From positions 1-64,000 of the forward strand of contig CAKZVD010000063.1 in NCBI GenBank assembly GCA_937922085.1: 64,000 nt of DNA. The letters are read 5' to 3'. The translations under genes and the position numbers were made by a program. Positions 27,860 through 37,240 of the stretch are shown here, piece after piece. Source of the DNA: an uncultured Tenacibaculum sp. (lineage in GTDB: Bacteria; Bacteroidota; Bacteroidia; Flavobacteriales; Flavobacteriaceae). Under the pieces are notes generated by a model. That model was not told where the DNA came from and did no database searches. It saw only the letters and a program-made list of their open reading frames with translations. Numbering within the stretch: the first letter of the stretch is position 1; each line of letters begins with the position of its first letter.

Positions 27860-28840
27860 ATGAAAAAATATAATTGGGCTATTTTAGGGTGTGGGAAAAT
27901 TGCAGGAAAATTTTCGAGTGATTTAAGTTTGTTAGAAAATGCAAACTTGTATGCTACAGCTTCAAGAAAATTAGATAAATCAACAAAGTTTGCAGAAAAG
28001 TTTGGTTTTGAAAAAGCGTATGGTAGTTATGAAGAAATGTTGAAGGATGAAAAAGTAGATGTTGTATATATTGCTACACCGCATACTTTCCACGCCAAGC
28101 ATACTTTGTTAAGTTTACAGTATAAAAAAGCAGTTTTATGCGAAAAAGCTTTTGCGATCAATCAAAAAGAAGTAGAAAAAATGATAACGACTTCTAAAGA
28201 AAGAAAGATCTTTTTAATGGAAGCTTTTTGGACACGATTTATACCAAGTTTTAAAAAAGTACTTGAAATAATACAATCAAATGAATTGGGAGATTTAAAA
28301 ATGATTCAATCAGATTTTATGTTTCATGCACCATTTGATGCTCAAAGTAGGTTGTATAATATAGAATTAGGAGGAGGTTCTTTACTAGACATAGGAATAT
28401 ATCCTGTGTTTGCCGCATTAATAACTTTAGGAGTCCCAGAAAAAATTAAAGCTAAAGCAAAACTGAGTCCTACAGGTTCTGATGAACATTTAGAAATGGT
28501 TTTTGAATATGAAGAAGGTACAAAAAAAGCATATTTAAAATCAGGTTTTACATGTAATTCATTTAACGACACCATATTCCATTTTGAAAAAGGAGCGATA
28601 AGAGTTTCTAGAGAGTTAAATGAAACTATTTTTGTAAAGAAAAATAAAGAAACACGAGAATTTAAGGTAGATGATGGTTTAGGATTTGGTTATCAGTTTG
28701 AAGCAGCTCATGTAATGGAGTGTTTAGATAAGCAATTGATTGAAAGCCCAATTTTACCACATTCTTTTAGTCTTAAATTAATTAAAATTTTAGATGAAGT
28801 TCGTGATAAAATTGGGGTAGTTTATTCTAATCACGATTAG
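27860..28840 (+). CDS. Gfo/Idh/MocA-family oxidoreductase
   Basis: A 326-residue NAD(P)-dependent oxidoreductase with an N-terminal Rossmann fold (WAILGCGKIAGKF) and the substrate-domain motif VLCEKAFAIN, where the usual CEKP proline is alanine. GGGSLLDIGIYPV follows in the C-terminal domain. Closest in pattern to dihydrodiol/trans-1,2-dihydrobenzene-diol dehydrogenase-like members. Substrate is probably a sugar or diol derivative, not certain. Divergently transcribed from the AraC regulator. Confidence 0.88.
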   Translation: MKKYNWAILGCGKIAGKFSSDLSLLENANLYATASRKLDKSTKFAEKFGFEKAYGSYEEMLKDEKVDVVYIATPHTFHAKHTLLSLQYKKAVLCEKAFAINQKEVEKMITTSKERKIFLMEAFWTRFIPSFKKVLEIIQSNELGDLKMIQSDFMFHAPFDAQSRLYNIELGGGSLLDIGIYPVFAALITLGVPEKIKAKAKLSPTGSDEHLEMVFEYEEGTKKAYLKSGFTCNSFNDTIFHFEKGAIRVSRELNETIFVKKNKETREFKVDDGLGFGYQFEAAHVMECLDKQLIESPILPHSFSLKLIKILDEVRDKIGVVYSNHD

Positions 28841-28854
28841 AATAAATTTATTTC

Positions 28855-29727
28855 TTAAAATACTCTTACAACATTAAATCCAAAAGCAAGATCGCCACCA
28901 GCATTACTTATAAAACCAGGTTCATTAGATGATTGTGCATTGGTAAATAATAATTGAAATACATGTCCGCCAGTTTCAATATCTATTCCAAATGTATACG
29001 GATTATCATGTACTGAATTGGTGTCTCTACTAAAATTATGAACATATTCAGCATTTAAACTAATACGTTTGCTTAGTTTATATCTACCACCAAACCCCAT
29101 TGCAAATTGATTGTGATTAGCAGTACCTGTTTCTTCTAGTATTTGTAAATTTTCTCTAATTAAAGTTGGAGCTAGTTCAAAAGAAAAGTTTTTAGAGAAT
29201 CGTCTAGAAGCCAATAATTGTAAAGAATAACTATATCTATCAGCATCTTTTAATGTGAAATTGGTAAATCTATTCTGATCTAATTCAGTATTTCTATTAA
29301 TCGTAGCATATCCAACTAAATTTAGTGGAAATTTATCCGATTGCCTAGCTATTGAGGCTTTCGTAGCAAAAGAAAAGGTTTTTCTAAAAGATTCTCTACT
29401 AATACTAAACTGAATGCCTTGCCAAAAACTATACAAAAGTTCAATTTTTGTACTGGCATTATCCAAGCCTAAAAAAGTGTCAAATCCATCCTTTAGTGGA
29501 CCAAATCTATGCGATACGATAAGGTAAAAATCTCCTTTATCTGCAATTTTTGTAGATTGAAGATTCCCTATTTTTAATGCTTTAAAAGCCGGTTGTTGAA
29601 ACTGAATGTTTGGTTTAACTTCTTTATCTAACTCATCAAGTAAATCATCTTGCGCGTTCGTAGACGTATTATTTAAAATTAAAATTAAAATAAAAATTTT
29701 AAAGATTATTGTTTTATTATAATGCAT
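28855..29727 (-). CDS. DUF5777 beta-barrel protein
   Basis: A 290-residue protein with a signal peptide (to about residue 25) and a string of amphipathic strands, including LIVSHRFGPLKDG and LLYSFWQGIQFSISRES, characteristic of the DUF5777 family of Bacteroidota outer-membrane barrels. It is the last gene of a four-gene minus-strand operon with an OB-fold protein, YceI and a cytochrome-like lipoprotein; its start overlaps the OB-fold gene. Role unknown, likely linked to envelope redox or lipid handling by context. Confidence 0.85.
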   Translation of the reverse strand: MHYNKTIIFKIFILILILNNTSTNAQDDLLDELDKEVKPNIQFQQPAFKALKIGNLQSTKIADKGDFYLIVSHRFGPLKDGFDTFLGLDNASTKIELLYSFWQGIQFSISRESFRKTFSFATKASIARQSDKFPLNLVGYATINRNTELDQNRFTNFTLKDADRYSYSLQLLASRRFSKNFSFELAPTLIRENLQILEETGTANHNQFAMGFGGRYKLSKRISLNAEYVHNFSRDTNSVHDNPYTFGIDIETGGHVFQLLFTNAQSSNEPGFISNAGGDLAFGFNVVRVF

Positions 29728-30098
29728 TGGTTTAATTTTAATTCATTAAAAAGATCATCAAAACCTATTACAACACCTTTTATGGTAACAATTTGATCTT
29801 TTTTTAATTGGGTTAAAAAGGATTTATCTTCAAACTGGCAAAAGGTATTTTTGTCTAATAAAAGGCCTTCATCTTCTATAGATGTAATACGACCTTTTAA
29901 TTGAATAACTTTTGTAATCCATTTGTCAGATTCAGTATTAATTTTCAATAGAAAATCTTTAGTGTTTCCTACAAAAACAACTTTAATCTCTTCTGTCTTT
30001 TTTGGAGGTTTGTAAATATATTTATAAACAGAAAATAGAACTATTAATAAAACTATAAACCCAAAAAATAAGACGTTATTTCTTTTCTTTAAGTTCAT
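29706..30098 (-). CDS. Membrane-anchored OB-fold (tRNA_anti-like) protein
   Basis: About 130 residues; ATG at 30098 is preferred over 30110 because it gives a compact basic N-terminus (MNLKKRNN) ahead of one membrane helix. The remainder has the alternating strands of an OB-fold domain (WITKVIQLKGRITSIEDEGL, DQIVTIKGVVIGFDDLF), the pattern of the tRNA_anti-like family. It overlaps both neighbours slightly, indicating co-translation with YceI upstream and DUF5777 downstream. Function unknown. Confidence 0.72.
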   Translation of the reverse strand: MNLKKRNNVLFFGFIVLLIVLFSVYKYIYKPPKKTEEIKVVFVGNTKDFLLKINTESDKWITKVIQLKGRITSIEDEGLLLDKNTFCQFEDKSFLTQLKKDQIVTIKGVVIGFDDLFNELKLNQCIIIKQ

Positions 30099-30618
30099 AA
30101 TCAATATCAATTATTACTTCTCTGGCTATTTTTCTTCGAACTACACTAGGTATTTTTATTTTAAAATCTTGTGGAGTAACTTTAAAAGTAGCCGTTAAAC
30201 GAAGTGAATTGTCACTTGTTTTATAAATTTTTCCAGGAGATTCTATTTCTTTATCAATTCCTTTAACAGTTAAGATACCTTTAAGTGTTACATCTTTACT
30301 TCCTGTTAAATTTTTAAGATCAAAATCAGTGATAGTCCCTTTAAAAGTAGCTTTAGGAAAAGTACTAGAATCCATGTAATTTTCATTAAAGTGTTCTTGC
30401 ATTAAGGCAACTTTAAACTTAAAAGCTCCAATAAAAATTTGAGAGGCTATCTTTCCTTCACTTGTAACAATAGCACTCGAACTATTGTTTAAAGCTTGCA
30501 CAGGTTCAAATGCTCCAGTAGAAGCTTTAAAGCCAGTTAATCCATTTCGGGTAAAATATTTTTGTGCTATTACTGACTGTACAGTAACTAATAGCAAAAT
30601 AAAAAGTAATTTCTTCAT
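30076..30618 (-). CDS. YceI-family periplasmic protein
   Basis: The track begins at 30654, but ATG at 30618 gives a proper signal peptide (MKKLLFILLLVTVQSVIAQ). The mature 160 residues match YceI: ASTGAFEPVQALNNS, FIGAFKFKVALMQEHFNENY and FPKATFKGTI. YceI proteins are lipocalin-like and bind isoprenoids such as polyprenyl quinone precursors. Its place between a cytochrome-like lipoprotein and an OB-fold gene suggests a joint envelope electron-transfer or quinone-related role. Confidence 0.88.
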   Translation of the reverse strand: MKKLLFILLLVTVQSVIAQKYFTRNGLTGFKASTGAFEPVQALNNSSSAIVTSEGKIASQIFIGAFKFKVALMQEHFNENYMDSSTFPKATFKGTITDFDLKNLTGSKDVTLKGILTVKGIDKEIESPGKIYKTSDNSLRLTATFKVTPQDFKIKIPSVVRRKIAREVIIDIDYELKEKK

Positions 30619-30623
30619 GTTTT

Positions 30624-30983
30624 TTAATTTTCTAAATAACCATCTGCTTTCCACTTATCAATAATGGCTCTATTTGTACTAGATATTCTTCCTGCTGCTG
30701 GCATAGGTCTAGAAGTACTATTTACACGACCTATTAAATTCCCATTTTCAGTGGCGTTTCTAACTTGCGTATAGTTTGTTAAGGATAAACCAGCGGTAGG
30801 GCTAACAGCATCATGGCAAGCAGTTGTGGCGCAGCTAGAATTAATAATATTTTTAACGTCTTTTTCGTAAGTTACCTTTTCTGTAGTATCTATTGGTGTT
30901 TCTTCTGCTGGTACTTCAGATGAAGAGCAATTAACTAATAGAATACTAGAAAAGAATAGGAATGTTTTAAGAGAATTTTTCAT
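30624..30983 (-). CDS. Cytochrome c-like lipoprotein with a CX4CH motif
   Basis: A 119-residue lipoprotein (LLVNCSSSE, Cys near residue 19). It carries CATTACH, a CX4CH heme-binding variant seen in Bacteroidota cytochrome-like proteins, within NIINSSCATTACHD, and a distal SRPMPAAGRIS segment with the methionine expected as axial ligand. First gene of the YceI operon. Heme attachment is inferred from the motif. Confidence 0.78.
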   Translation of the reverse strand: MKNSLKTFLFFSSILLVNCSSSEVPAEETPIDTTEKVTYEKDVKNIINSSCATTACHDAVSPTAGLSLTNYTQVRNATENGNLIGRVNSTSRPMPAAGRISSTNRAIIDKWKADGYLEN

Positions 30984-31258
30984 TGTATATTAGGATTAAA
31001 AATTATGGTTTTCATAAATATAGTATAATTTTATTTTCCAAGGAAATTGTTTTTAATGTTAATAAGCATTCTCTCCTTTTAAGAAAGATTATTTTTTTAG
31101 GTTAAAAACTCAGTATAATTACTTTATGAATAAATAATAATATTAAAACTAATTAGAAAAAATATGTTCCCTCCCTATTTAAAACTTAAAAGCTAATATT
31201 ATATAAAGTATAAATAAGATTATACTGAGTGTAAAAAATATTTCAATTGAATTAGTTC

Positions 31259-32104
31259 TTAATTAGCTAATTCTATTTTTTCGTTTACAATTGGCCATAT
31301 GTTTGTTGATGGAAATCCGACACCATAATTATCTCCTCGCTTTAAATCTTGCTGAAATTTGTATAAAGGCCATCCCTTGTATGTAAGTTGAGTTCTACCA
31401 TGAACGGTCATAGTTTTAAAATCTGCTTTATTTAATGTAGAAGGAATTGCGTTTAAATCTATTTCATAAATAGGCCATAATGCATTGTTAGAAAAATCTG
31501 CTTTTGTATAGTTATTCGTTTCTTTTTTATCTTGAAAAAAACGATACAAAGTATTTCCTTCTGCATCAGTAAAATAAAAAGTAAGTGCTTTTCCAGGGGT
31601 ATAATCTTCTTTTAATTCTGTTTCAACTCCATTAGAATCTTTTCCTATAAGTTGGGCATTAGCAATCATTATAGAATAATCAGGTTTTGCTACAAACCAA
31701 ACATTGTTTACACCTTCACCATTTACATCACCAGCTTTAGTATCATTGTTAAAATAATATAAAGGCCAACCTTTGTATGTAGATTGAAAGCTTCCATCTG
31801 GTCTCATTACACGATTAAAATCTTCAGAAGACAAACCTTCACTAACAGTAATATTCTCATTGTAAAATATTGGCCAGGCATTTAAACAGCCATCATTACA
31901 AGAAACAGATTGGCCGTCATGATCAAGTGAAAAATAATAAAGTGTTTTACCTTCACTATCTGTTAATATGTTTCCAAGATTGGCATTTTTAGATAACTGT
32001 ACAGTAGCAGTTGTAGTTGGGTTTTCATTTTCATTATTTTCATCATCTGTACAGCTGTACATAAAGATAGAAAGTGAAACGATAAGTAGTGCTTTTTTTA
32101 GCAT
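31259..32104 (-). CDS. Lipoprotein with four Yx(FWY)xxD-type repeats (COG4315/Lipoprotein_15)
   Basis: A 281-residue lipoprotein (SIFMYSCTDD, Cys near residue 18) made of four repeats of the Secreted-repeat family, each with GxTLY(Y/R)F..D and a YKGWPLY..F..D motif; the first contains CNDGCLNAWP. The family is widespread and of unknown function, possibly redox- or stress-linked. No operon partner. About 275 bases separate it from the YceI operon. Confidence 0.85.
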   Translation of the reverse strand: MLKKALLIVSLSIFMYSCTDDENNENENPTTTATVQLSKNANLGNILTDSEGKTLYYFSLDHDGQSVSCNDGCLNAWPIFYNENITVSEGLSSEDFNRVMRPDGSFQSTYKGWPLYYFNNDTKAGDVNGEGVNNVWFVAKPDYSIMIANAQLIGKDSNGVETELKEDYTPGKALTFYFTDAEGNTLYRFFQDKKETNNYTKADFSNNALWPIYEIDLNAIPSTLNKADFKTMTVHGRTQLTYKGWPLYKFQQDLKRGDNYGVGFPSTNIWPIVNEKIELAN

Positions 32105-32451
32105 AATAAATTAAGTTTAATGTTTCTTATTAATAGTTTTTACTTCAGGTCAAAATTATAATAAGTGTTTGTTTTAGCACTAATTAAAGTAAGTGAGAAG
32201 GAAGTTTTGAAGGGTGAAAAGGAAAAAAAAGGGTTGAAAAGGAGTGCATTTTTAATGATTATCCTGTTTTTAACCTAGAAAAGAATAATCAATTATAATT
32301 AAACTAAACTAAACCATGAAAAAGTTTTTAATTCAAAAGAAATAAGTGTTTTTTTTAAGATTTAAAAAAGTGAAATAACGAGAGAGCATTTTGTTTTAGT
32401 TTAAACAAAACAGAAATAAAAAAGTTGCTTTATTAGTTGAATAACTTTTAT
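32105..32451. other. Non-coding region ahead of the lepA promoter
   Basis: About 350 AT-rich bases between the divergent lipoprotein and lepA genes. No ORF, repeat or strong hairpin is visible before the lepA promoter. Confidence 0.5.
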
Positions 32452-32481
32452 TTGCTAAAGCCTTTAAATACCGTATCTTTG
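32452..32481 (+). promoter_or_regulatory. lepA promoter (Bacteroidota type)
   Basis: TTG (32452-32454), a 19-base spacer and TATCTTTG (32474-32481) form a full TTG-N19-TAnnTTTG promoter about 30 bases ahead of the lepA start codon. Confidence 0.75.
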
Positions 32482-32511
32482 CAAACTGTTTAAATATAAG
32501 GAATTCGTCGT

Positions 32512-34308
32512 ATGAAAAACATTAGAAATTTTTGCATTATTGCGCATATAGATCATGGGAAAAGTACACTTGCAGATAGGCTATTAGATTTTACTGGGGC
32601 TGTTACCGAACGTGAAAAACAAAATCAGTTATTAGATAATATGGATTTGGAGCGTGAAAGAGGGATTACCATAAAATCTCATGCTATTCAAATGGACTAT
32701 ATTCATAATGGAGAGCCTTTTATTTTAAACTTGATAGATACTCCTGGGCATGTCGATTTCTCGTACGAAGTTTCTCGTTCTATCGCGGCTTGTGAAGGAG
32801 CTCTTTTAATTGTAGATGCAGCTCAAAGTATTCAGGCGCAAACTATTTCTAATTTATATTTAGCACTAGAGAATGATTTAGAAATTATTCCTGTACTTAA
32901 TAAAGTAGATTTACCTTCTGCTAATCCAGAAGAAGTTACAGATGATATTGTTGATTTATTAGGTTGTAACCCAGAAGATGTAATTCATGCAAGTGGAAAA
33001 ACTGGTTTTGGGGTAGATAATATTTTAAGTGCAATTATTGATAGAATTCCAGCACCAGAAGGAGATCCTGAAGCGCCTCTTCAAGCATTAATCTTTGATT
33101 CAGTTTATAATTCTTACAGAGGAATTGAAACTTATTTCCGTGTTTTAAATGGAGAGATTAAAAAAGGGCAACGTATAAAATTCATGGCTACGAATAATGA
33201 ATACTTTGCAGATGAGGTAGGAACTTTAAAATTAGAACAAGTTGTAAAAAAATCTGTAAAAACAGGAGATGTAGGGTACTTAATTACAGGAATAAAAACA
33301 GCTAAAGAAGTAAAAGTAGGAGATACTATTACAGATGCTGTAAATCCAACTTTAGAAACCATTGATGGTTTTGAAGATGTAAAACCAATGGTTTTTGCAG
33401 GTATTTATCCAGTAGATACAGAAGATTATGAAGAATTGCGTTATTCTATGGAAAAATTGCAATTGAATGATGCTTCTTTAGTATTTCAACCAGAAAGTTC
33501 TGCAGCATTAGGTTTCGGTTTTCGTTGTGGATTTTTAGGAATGTTACACATGGAAATTATTCAAGAACGTTTAGAGCGTGAATTTAATATGACTGTAATT
33601 ACTACGGTTCCTAACGTTTCTTACCATGCATACACAAAGAAAAACCCTGAAGAGATTGTATTATTAAATAATCCAACAGATTTACCAGATCCATCACGAT
33701 TAGATAGAGTAGAAGAACCTTTTATTAAGGCATCTATTATTACAAAATCAGATTTTGTAGGACAAGTAATGTCTCTTTGTATTGAAAAAAGAGGGGAAAT
33801 TGTAAATCAAACATATTTAACTACAGAAAGAGTAGAGCTTACTTTTGATATGCCTTTAGCAGAAATTGTATTCGATTTTTATGATCGATTAAAAACAGTT
33901 TCTAAAGGATATGCTTCTTTTGACTATAGCCCTATAGGAATGAGAACCTCTAAATTAGTTCGTGTAGATATTTTATTAAATGCACAACCTGTAGATGCGC
34001 TATCGGCATTATTACATGCAGACAATGCTTATACAATAGGAAAAAAGATTGTTGAGAAATTAAAAACATTAATTCCAAGACAACAGTTTGATATTCCTAT
34101 ACAAGCTGCGATTGGAGCAAAAATTATTGCTCGTGAAACAACAAAAGCATTACGTAAAGATGTTACGGCAAAATGTTATGGAGGAGATATTTCTAGGAAG
34201 CGTAAACTTTTAGAAAAACAAAAGAAAGGAAAGAAAAGAATGCGCCAAGTAGGTAATGTAGAAATTCCACAAGAAGCATTTATGGCAGTATTAAAACTGA
34301 ATGATTAA
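32512..34308 (+). CDS. lepA: Elongation factor 4 (LepA)
   Basis: A 598-residue translational GTPase, full family length. G1 is [16 protein letters not shown]3 is [20 protein letters not shown] follows, and the C-terminal LepA-specific domain has [17 protein letters not shown] and ends [12 protein letters not shown]. LepA acts on stalled or mistranslocated ribosomes. It has a well-formed promoter upstream and a terminator downstream, so it is probably a single-gene transcript. Confidence 0.97.
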   Translation: MKNIRNFCIIAHIDHGKSTLADRLLDFTGAVTEREKQNQLLDNMDLERERGITIKSHAIQMDYIHNGEPFILNLIDTPGHVDFSYEVSRSIAACEGALLIVDAAQSIQAQTISNLYLALENDLEIIPVLNKVDLPSANPEEVTDDIVDLLGCNPEDVIHASGKTGFGVDNILSAIIDRIPAPEGDPEAPLQALIFDSVYNSYRGIETYFRVLNGEIKKGQRIKFMATNNEYFADEVGTLKLEQVVKKSVKTGDVGYLITGIKTAKEVKVGDTITDAVNPTLETIDGFEDVKPMVFAGIYPVDTEDYEELRYSMEKLQLNDASLVFQPESSAALGFGFRCGFLGMLHMEIIQERLEREFNMTVITTVPNVSYHAYTKKNPEEIVLLNNPTDLPDPSRLDRVEEPFIKASIITKSDFVGQVMSLCIEKRGEIVNQTYLTTERVELTFDMPLAEIVFDFYDRLKTVSKGYASFDYSPIGMRTSKLVRVDILLNAQPVDALSALLHADNAYTIGKKIVEKLKTLIPRQQFDIPIQAAIGAKIIARETTKALRKDVTAKCYGGDISRKRKLLEKQKKGKKRMRQVGNVEIPQEAFMAVLKLND

Positions 34309-34320
34309 TATAAAATAACT

Positions 34321-34357
34321 AAAGGGCGATAAAATAATTTTTATCGCCCTTTTTTAT
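34321..34357 (+). terminator. lepA terminator
   Basis: AAAGGGCGATAAAA and TTTTATCGCCCTTT pair and are followed by T-rich sequence just after the lepA stop. Confidence 0.85.
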
Positions 34358-34609
34358 TGCTCTCTTTTCTGTAAATAAGAAAAAGGAATCGTAGAAAAAA
34401 ACTGAATATTTTTTTATTTTTTAATGAAAATAAAATCTCTTGATCTTTTTAAAGGGTTATTAAACAGTCGGTTAGTTTTATTTGTGTTTTTTCATGATTA
34501 AAATAATATGCTTCATACCTGAAAAAGAGACGCTAAAGCATTTGTTGTGATTTTTATTTTTTTTTCTGTTTAAATTTATTTCACTTATAAATTGTTAAAA
34601 ATCAAGTAT

Positions 34610-35035
34610 ATGATGCGGGTAGGGATTGAGAAAACAGAAACAATAGAAGATTTTACTTATTTGATAATTAATTGGTACAGAGAAATACCAGAGTTTAGAA
34701 CAAGTTTTAAAGATGCTATTGCAGGTGTAAGCACTATGCCTGGAGGAATTAAAGCAAGTATTAAATATAATTGGAAACAAAAAACGATAGAAGATCTGTG
34801 TGATTTTTTTACCGATTGGTTTGAACGGAACCAAAAATTAACAACAGAGTTAGAATATATTCAAAAATTTAGTTGGCTGTATTATAAAAATCCAAAAGGA
34901 TTAGAGTTTGTTGCTAAAGATTATGGTTTACAAATGATTTGTCATTTTATTGAAATGAATACAGCTCAAAAGAATTCCTCAAAATACATAGACTTAATGC
35001 AAAACTGGAGAAAAGAGATAATATCTAATTTCTAA
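34610..35035 (+). CDS. Hypothetical cytoplasmic protein
   Basis: The ORF track starts at a TTG (34592); ATG at 34610 is preferred, giving about 141 residues. The protein has no signal peptide, is aromatic-rich and mainly helical, with TYLIINWYREIPEF near the start and LCDFFTDWFERN in the middle. No family recognised. It is separated from lepA by a terminator and converges with a CPBP gene. Confidence 0.65.
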   Translation: MMRVGIEKTETIEDFTYLIINWYREIPEFRTSFKDAIAGVSTMPGGIKASIKYNWKQKTIEDLCDFFTDWFERNQKLTTELEYIQKFSWLYYKNPKGLEFVAKDYGLQMICHFIEMNTAQKNSSKYIDLMQNWRKEIISNF

Positions 35036-35063
35036 AAACAGATGCTACTTTACTTGTTTTCCA

Positions 35064-35837
35064 TTAGTGAAGATACTTCACTTTTTTAATATGCTTCTTC
35101 ATTAAATACAATCCAAAAAATAAACATGGTGATACCAGTAGAACAGATGCAATAGCATTTGTTAAAGAGGTAGGAGTTATACCGCTTGCAGTAAAGTCAT
35201 TTCCTAAACTATCAATTCCTGCAAAGAAGTCAATTAATGCATGTGCAATGATTAAAGGGTAAATACGCTTTGTAATAATAAGTAATGTACCAAACATAAC
35301 ACCAATAAAAGTAGCAAATAAGACCTGTGATAATTCTCCGTAAATTCCTTTACTAAATTTGATTAAATGTAATACCCCAAAAATTAATGAAGCAATTACA
35401 ATAGCTTTTTTAGGGTTTTTAAAGTAGTTAATTAAACTAGATTGTAAAAAGCCACGAATACTTAATTCTTCAGCAAAACCAATACTTACACAATAAATTA
35501 AAAGAATCCCAATATTTGTAATTGTGTAATTAGATATGTCATCAGCAAAAAGTATATTTAAAACAATAAGATATAAACCACCAATAAGTACTAAGCCTAT
35601 TTTTTTAGTTTTCACTTTAGAAAGCCCCGCTAAATCAGTTAATCCATTAGCTTTAATCATGTAAAAGGAAATAAGAGCTAAAATGATGTTATAAACGGTT
35701 TTAGTTAATAGATGCAAACTGTAAGAAAATTTTTGAATGTCAATAAAATAAGAGACAGTTAATTGTTTTAAAACAGTAATTCCTACAAGAATTAATATAA
35801 ATAAATTTACTTTTTTTAGTAGCGTAATGTTTTTCAT
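35064..35837 (-). CDS. CPBP-family intramembrane protease (paralog)
   Basis: A 257-residue multi-pass protein very similar along its whole length to the 12230-13003 gene, including the same length. The motifs are EELSIRG near residue 122, FGVLH near 152 and HALID near 198. It is a duplicate separated by 22 kb and is not next to a two-component system here. Substrate unknown. Confidence 0.85.
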   Translation of the reverse strand: MKNITLLKKVNLFILILVGITVLKQLTVSYFIDIQKFSYSLHLLTKTVYNIILALISFYMIKANGLTDLAGLSKVKTKKIGLVLIGGLYLIVLNILFADDISNYTITNIGILLIYCVSIGFAEELSIRGFLQSSLINYFKNPKKAIVIASLIFGVLHLIKFSKGIYGELSQVLFATFIGVMFGTLLIITKRIYPLIIAHALIDFFAGIDSLGNDFTASGITPTSLTNAIASVLLVSPCLFFGLYLMKKHIKKVKYLH

Positions 35838-36050
35838 AGTTAGTCGTTTGTTATTAGTTAAACGATTAAAAGAATAAAATGTAACAGATTAATCTACCTA
35901 TTTTTTCTTTTTAGTATTCACTTATTTTATATAGTAGGTTTTTAGCTATAATAGTTACGAAAAAGGACTGTAAGTATATGATTAAAAAAAGTAAAATAAG
36001 ATTTAGAAGAAGATGAATTCGTATTTATATTTGAATTTTTTTTTAGTATC

Positions 36051-36254
36051 TTGTTTTTCTTCATAGCCTTATTTCCTTTACTAGCAAGTATTTTAAATTG
36101 GGATTTTTTCTTCAAGATGAGTAAATCTAAATTCCTTGTAAGCATTTTAGGAAGAAATGGAACTAGAGTTTTTTATGGAGCTTTAGGACTTGTTTTAATG
36201 GGAGTAAGTATTGCAGGTATGTTTGGGTATGTTAATCTTGCTATAGATTTTTAA
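36051..36254 (+). CDS. Small two-helix membrane protein, Immunity protein 17-like
   Basis: A 67-residue protein with two membrane helices around a basic loop (NWDFFF, then FLVSILGRNGTRVFYG), the pattern of the Imm17 family of small immunity-like proteins. The track begins at a TTG (36051). An ATG at 36013 would give a fuller N-terminus but is out of frame by one base across a T9 tract; ten T would restore it. No toxin gene is adjacent, so an immunity role is unproven. The start is uncertain. Confidence 0.55.
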   Translation: MFFFIALFPLLASILNWDFFFKMSKSKFLVSILGRNGTRVFYGALGLVLMGVSIAGMFGYVNLAIDF

Positions 36255-36307
36255 AAACAAACAAAATTAAGATTATAATAATAGTAGGTTTAATAATTGT
36301 TTGCGTT

Positions 36308-37156
36308 CTAATTTAAAGAGAAAGTATATAATTTACCTCCACTACCATTTGCTCTTTCATCGGTAATATATAATGTATTATTGTTTTTAAAATCGAGACC
36401 TTCTTTTTGAGAAAAATGATCAAGATTGTATTCAGTAAGTAAACCGTCAAAAAAAACATCTGAAGTAAAATTGCTAAAAACTAATACTTTGTCAGCTGTT
36501 AATAATGCTACTTTTTTATGATCATCTGATATTGCAGCAGCAGTAATCCAACAACCTTTGGTATTGCAATTATTAAAGCTGCCTAAATATTCTGCAGTAT
36601 GATTTCCTGGTATTGCTGGTATTTTATATAAACTTGTTTTCCCATAATTATTTTTCACTCTACTTTTTGTGAAAATATATAAATAGCCATTCATATAGAG
36701 TAAAGATTCAGCATCAAAAAAATAATTTTCTTTTTTAGGAGGATACTTTTGTTGATTTGGGTATGAAAATTTTATTTTTTCTACAGTAATAGAACTATTA
36801 TCTATTAAATCTTGATGATTGATTTTTAAGATGACTAAGTTTTTTCGTTTGTTAGCATTATTACCAAAATCAGCAATAAAAAGATTTCCAAAATTATCTG
36901 AAGTAATATCTTCCCAATCAGTGTTCTTTGCATTTATTGTAACTGTTTTTCTTATTACTCCACTTTCATTTAAACCGTATAGTTCGTTTTTATTACCACT
37001 ATCATTGTGCATCCATAATAAAGAAGAGTTGTTTGTTTTTTCAATACCAGAAGCTTCTTCGAGTTTTCCAGGTAAATAACCAACAACTTTCAAGTTTCCA
37101 TAATTTGAACAATTTGTTAAGGCTACTATAAACAAGCTTACTATTAATTTTTTCAT
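36308..37156 (-). CDS. Secreted or lipoprotein beta-propeller protein
   Basis: The ORF track starts at 37174 inside a terminator, so ATG at 37156 (MKKLIVSLFIVALTNCSN) is preferred; it gives a lipoprotein signal with Cys near residue 16 and about 282 residues. The body has repeated short strands of a six-bladed propeller type, with WMHNDSGNKNELYGL, DWEDITSDNFGNLFIADFG and FFDAESLLYMNGYLYIF. No catalytic residues stand out. Possibly a binding or esterase-like propeller; not recognised more closely. Confidence 0.7.
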   Translation of the reverse strand: MKKLIVSLFIVALTNCSNYGNLKVVGYLPGKLEEASGIEKTNNSSLLWMHNDSGNKNELYGLNESGVIRKTVTINAKNTDWEDITSDNFGNLFIADFGNNANKRKNLVILKINHQDLIDNSSITVEKIKFSYPNQQKYPPKKENYFFDAESLLYMNGYLYIFTKSRVKNNYGKTSLYKIPAIPGNHTAEYLGSFNNCNTKGCWITAAAISDDHKKVALLTADKVLVFSNFTSDVFFDGLLTEYNLDHFSQKEGLDFKNNNTLYITDERANGSGGKLYTFSLN

Positions 37157-37173
37157 CATAATAAAGATAAACA

Positions 37174-37204
37174 AAAAGCCTCTGATGTTAGAGGCTTTTT
37201 TTAA
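37174..37204. terminator. Bidirectional terminator
   Basis: AAAAAGCCTCT and AGAGGCTTTTT form a perfect hairpin with flanking T runs, just downstream of the PhoD stop on the minus strand and just upstream of the propeller gene. Confidence 0.8.
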
Positions 37205-37240
37205 TAATACAATTTGTAAATTGTAATAAATTATGAAATT

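Noticed and set aside
34595-34834. 79-residue minus-strand ORF opposite the 34610 gene
   Set aside because: Antisense shadow; cysteine- and phenylalanine-rich composition typical of reverse-frame AT-rich DNA.
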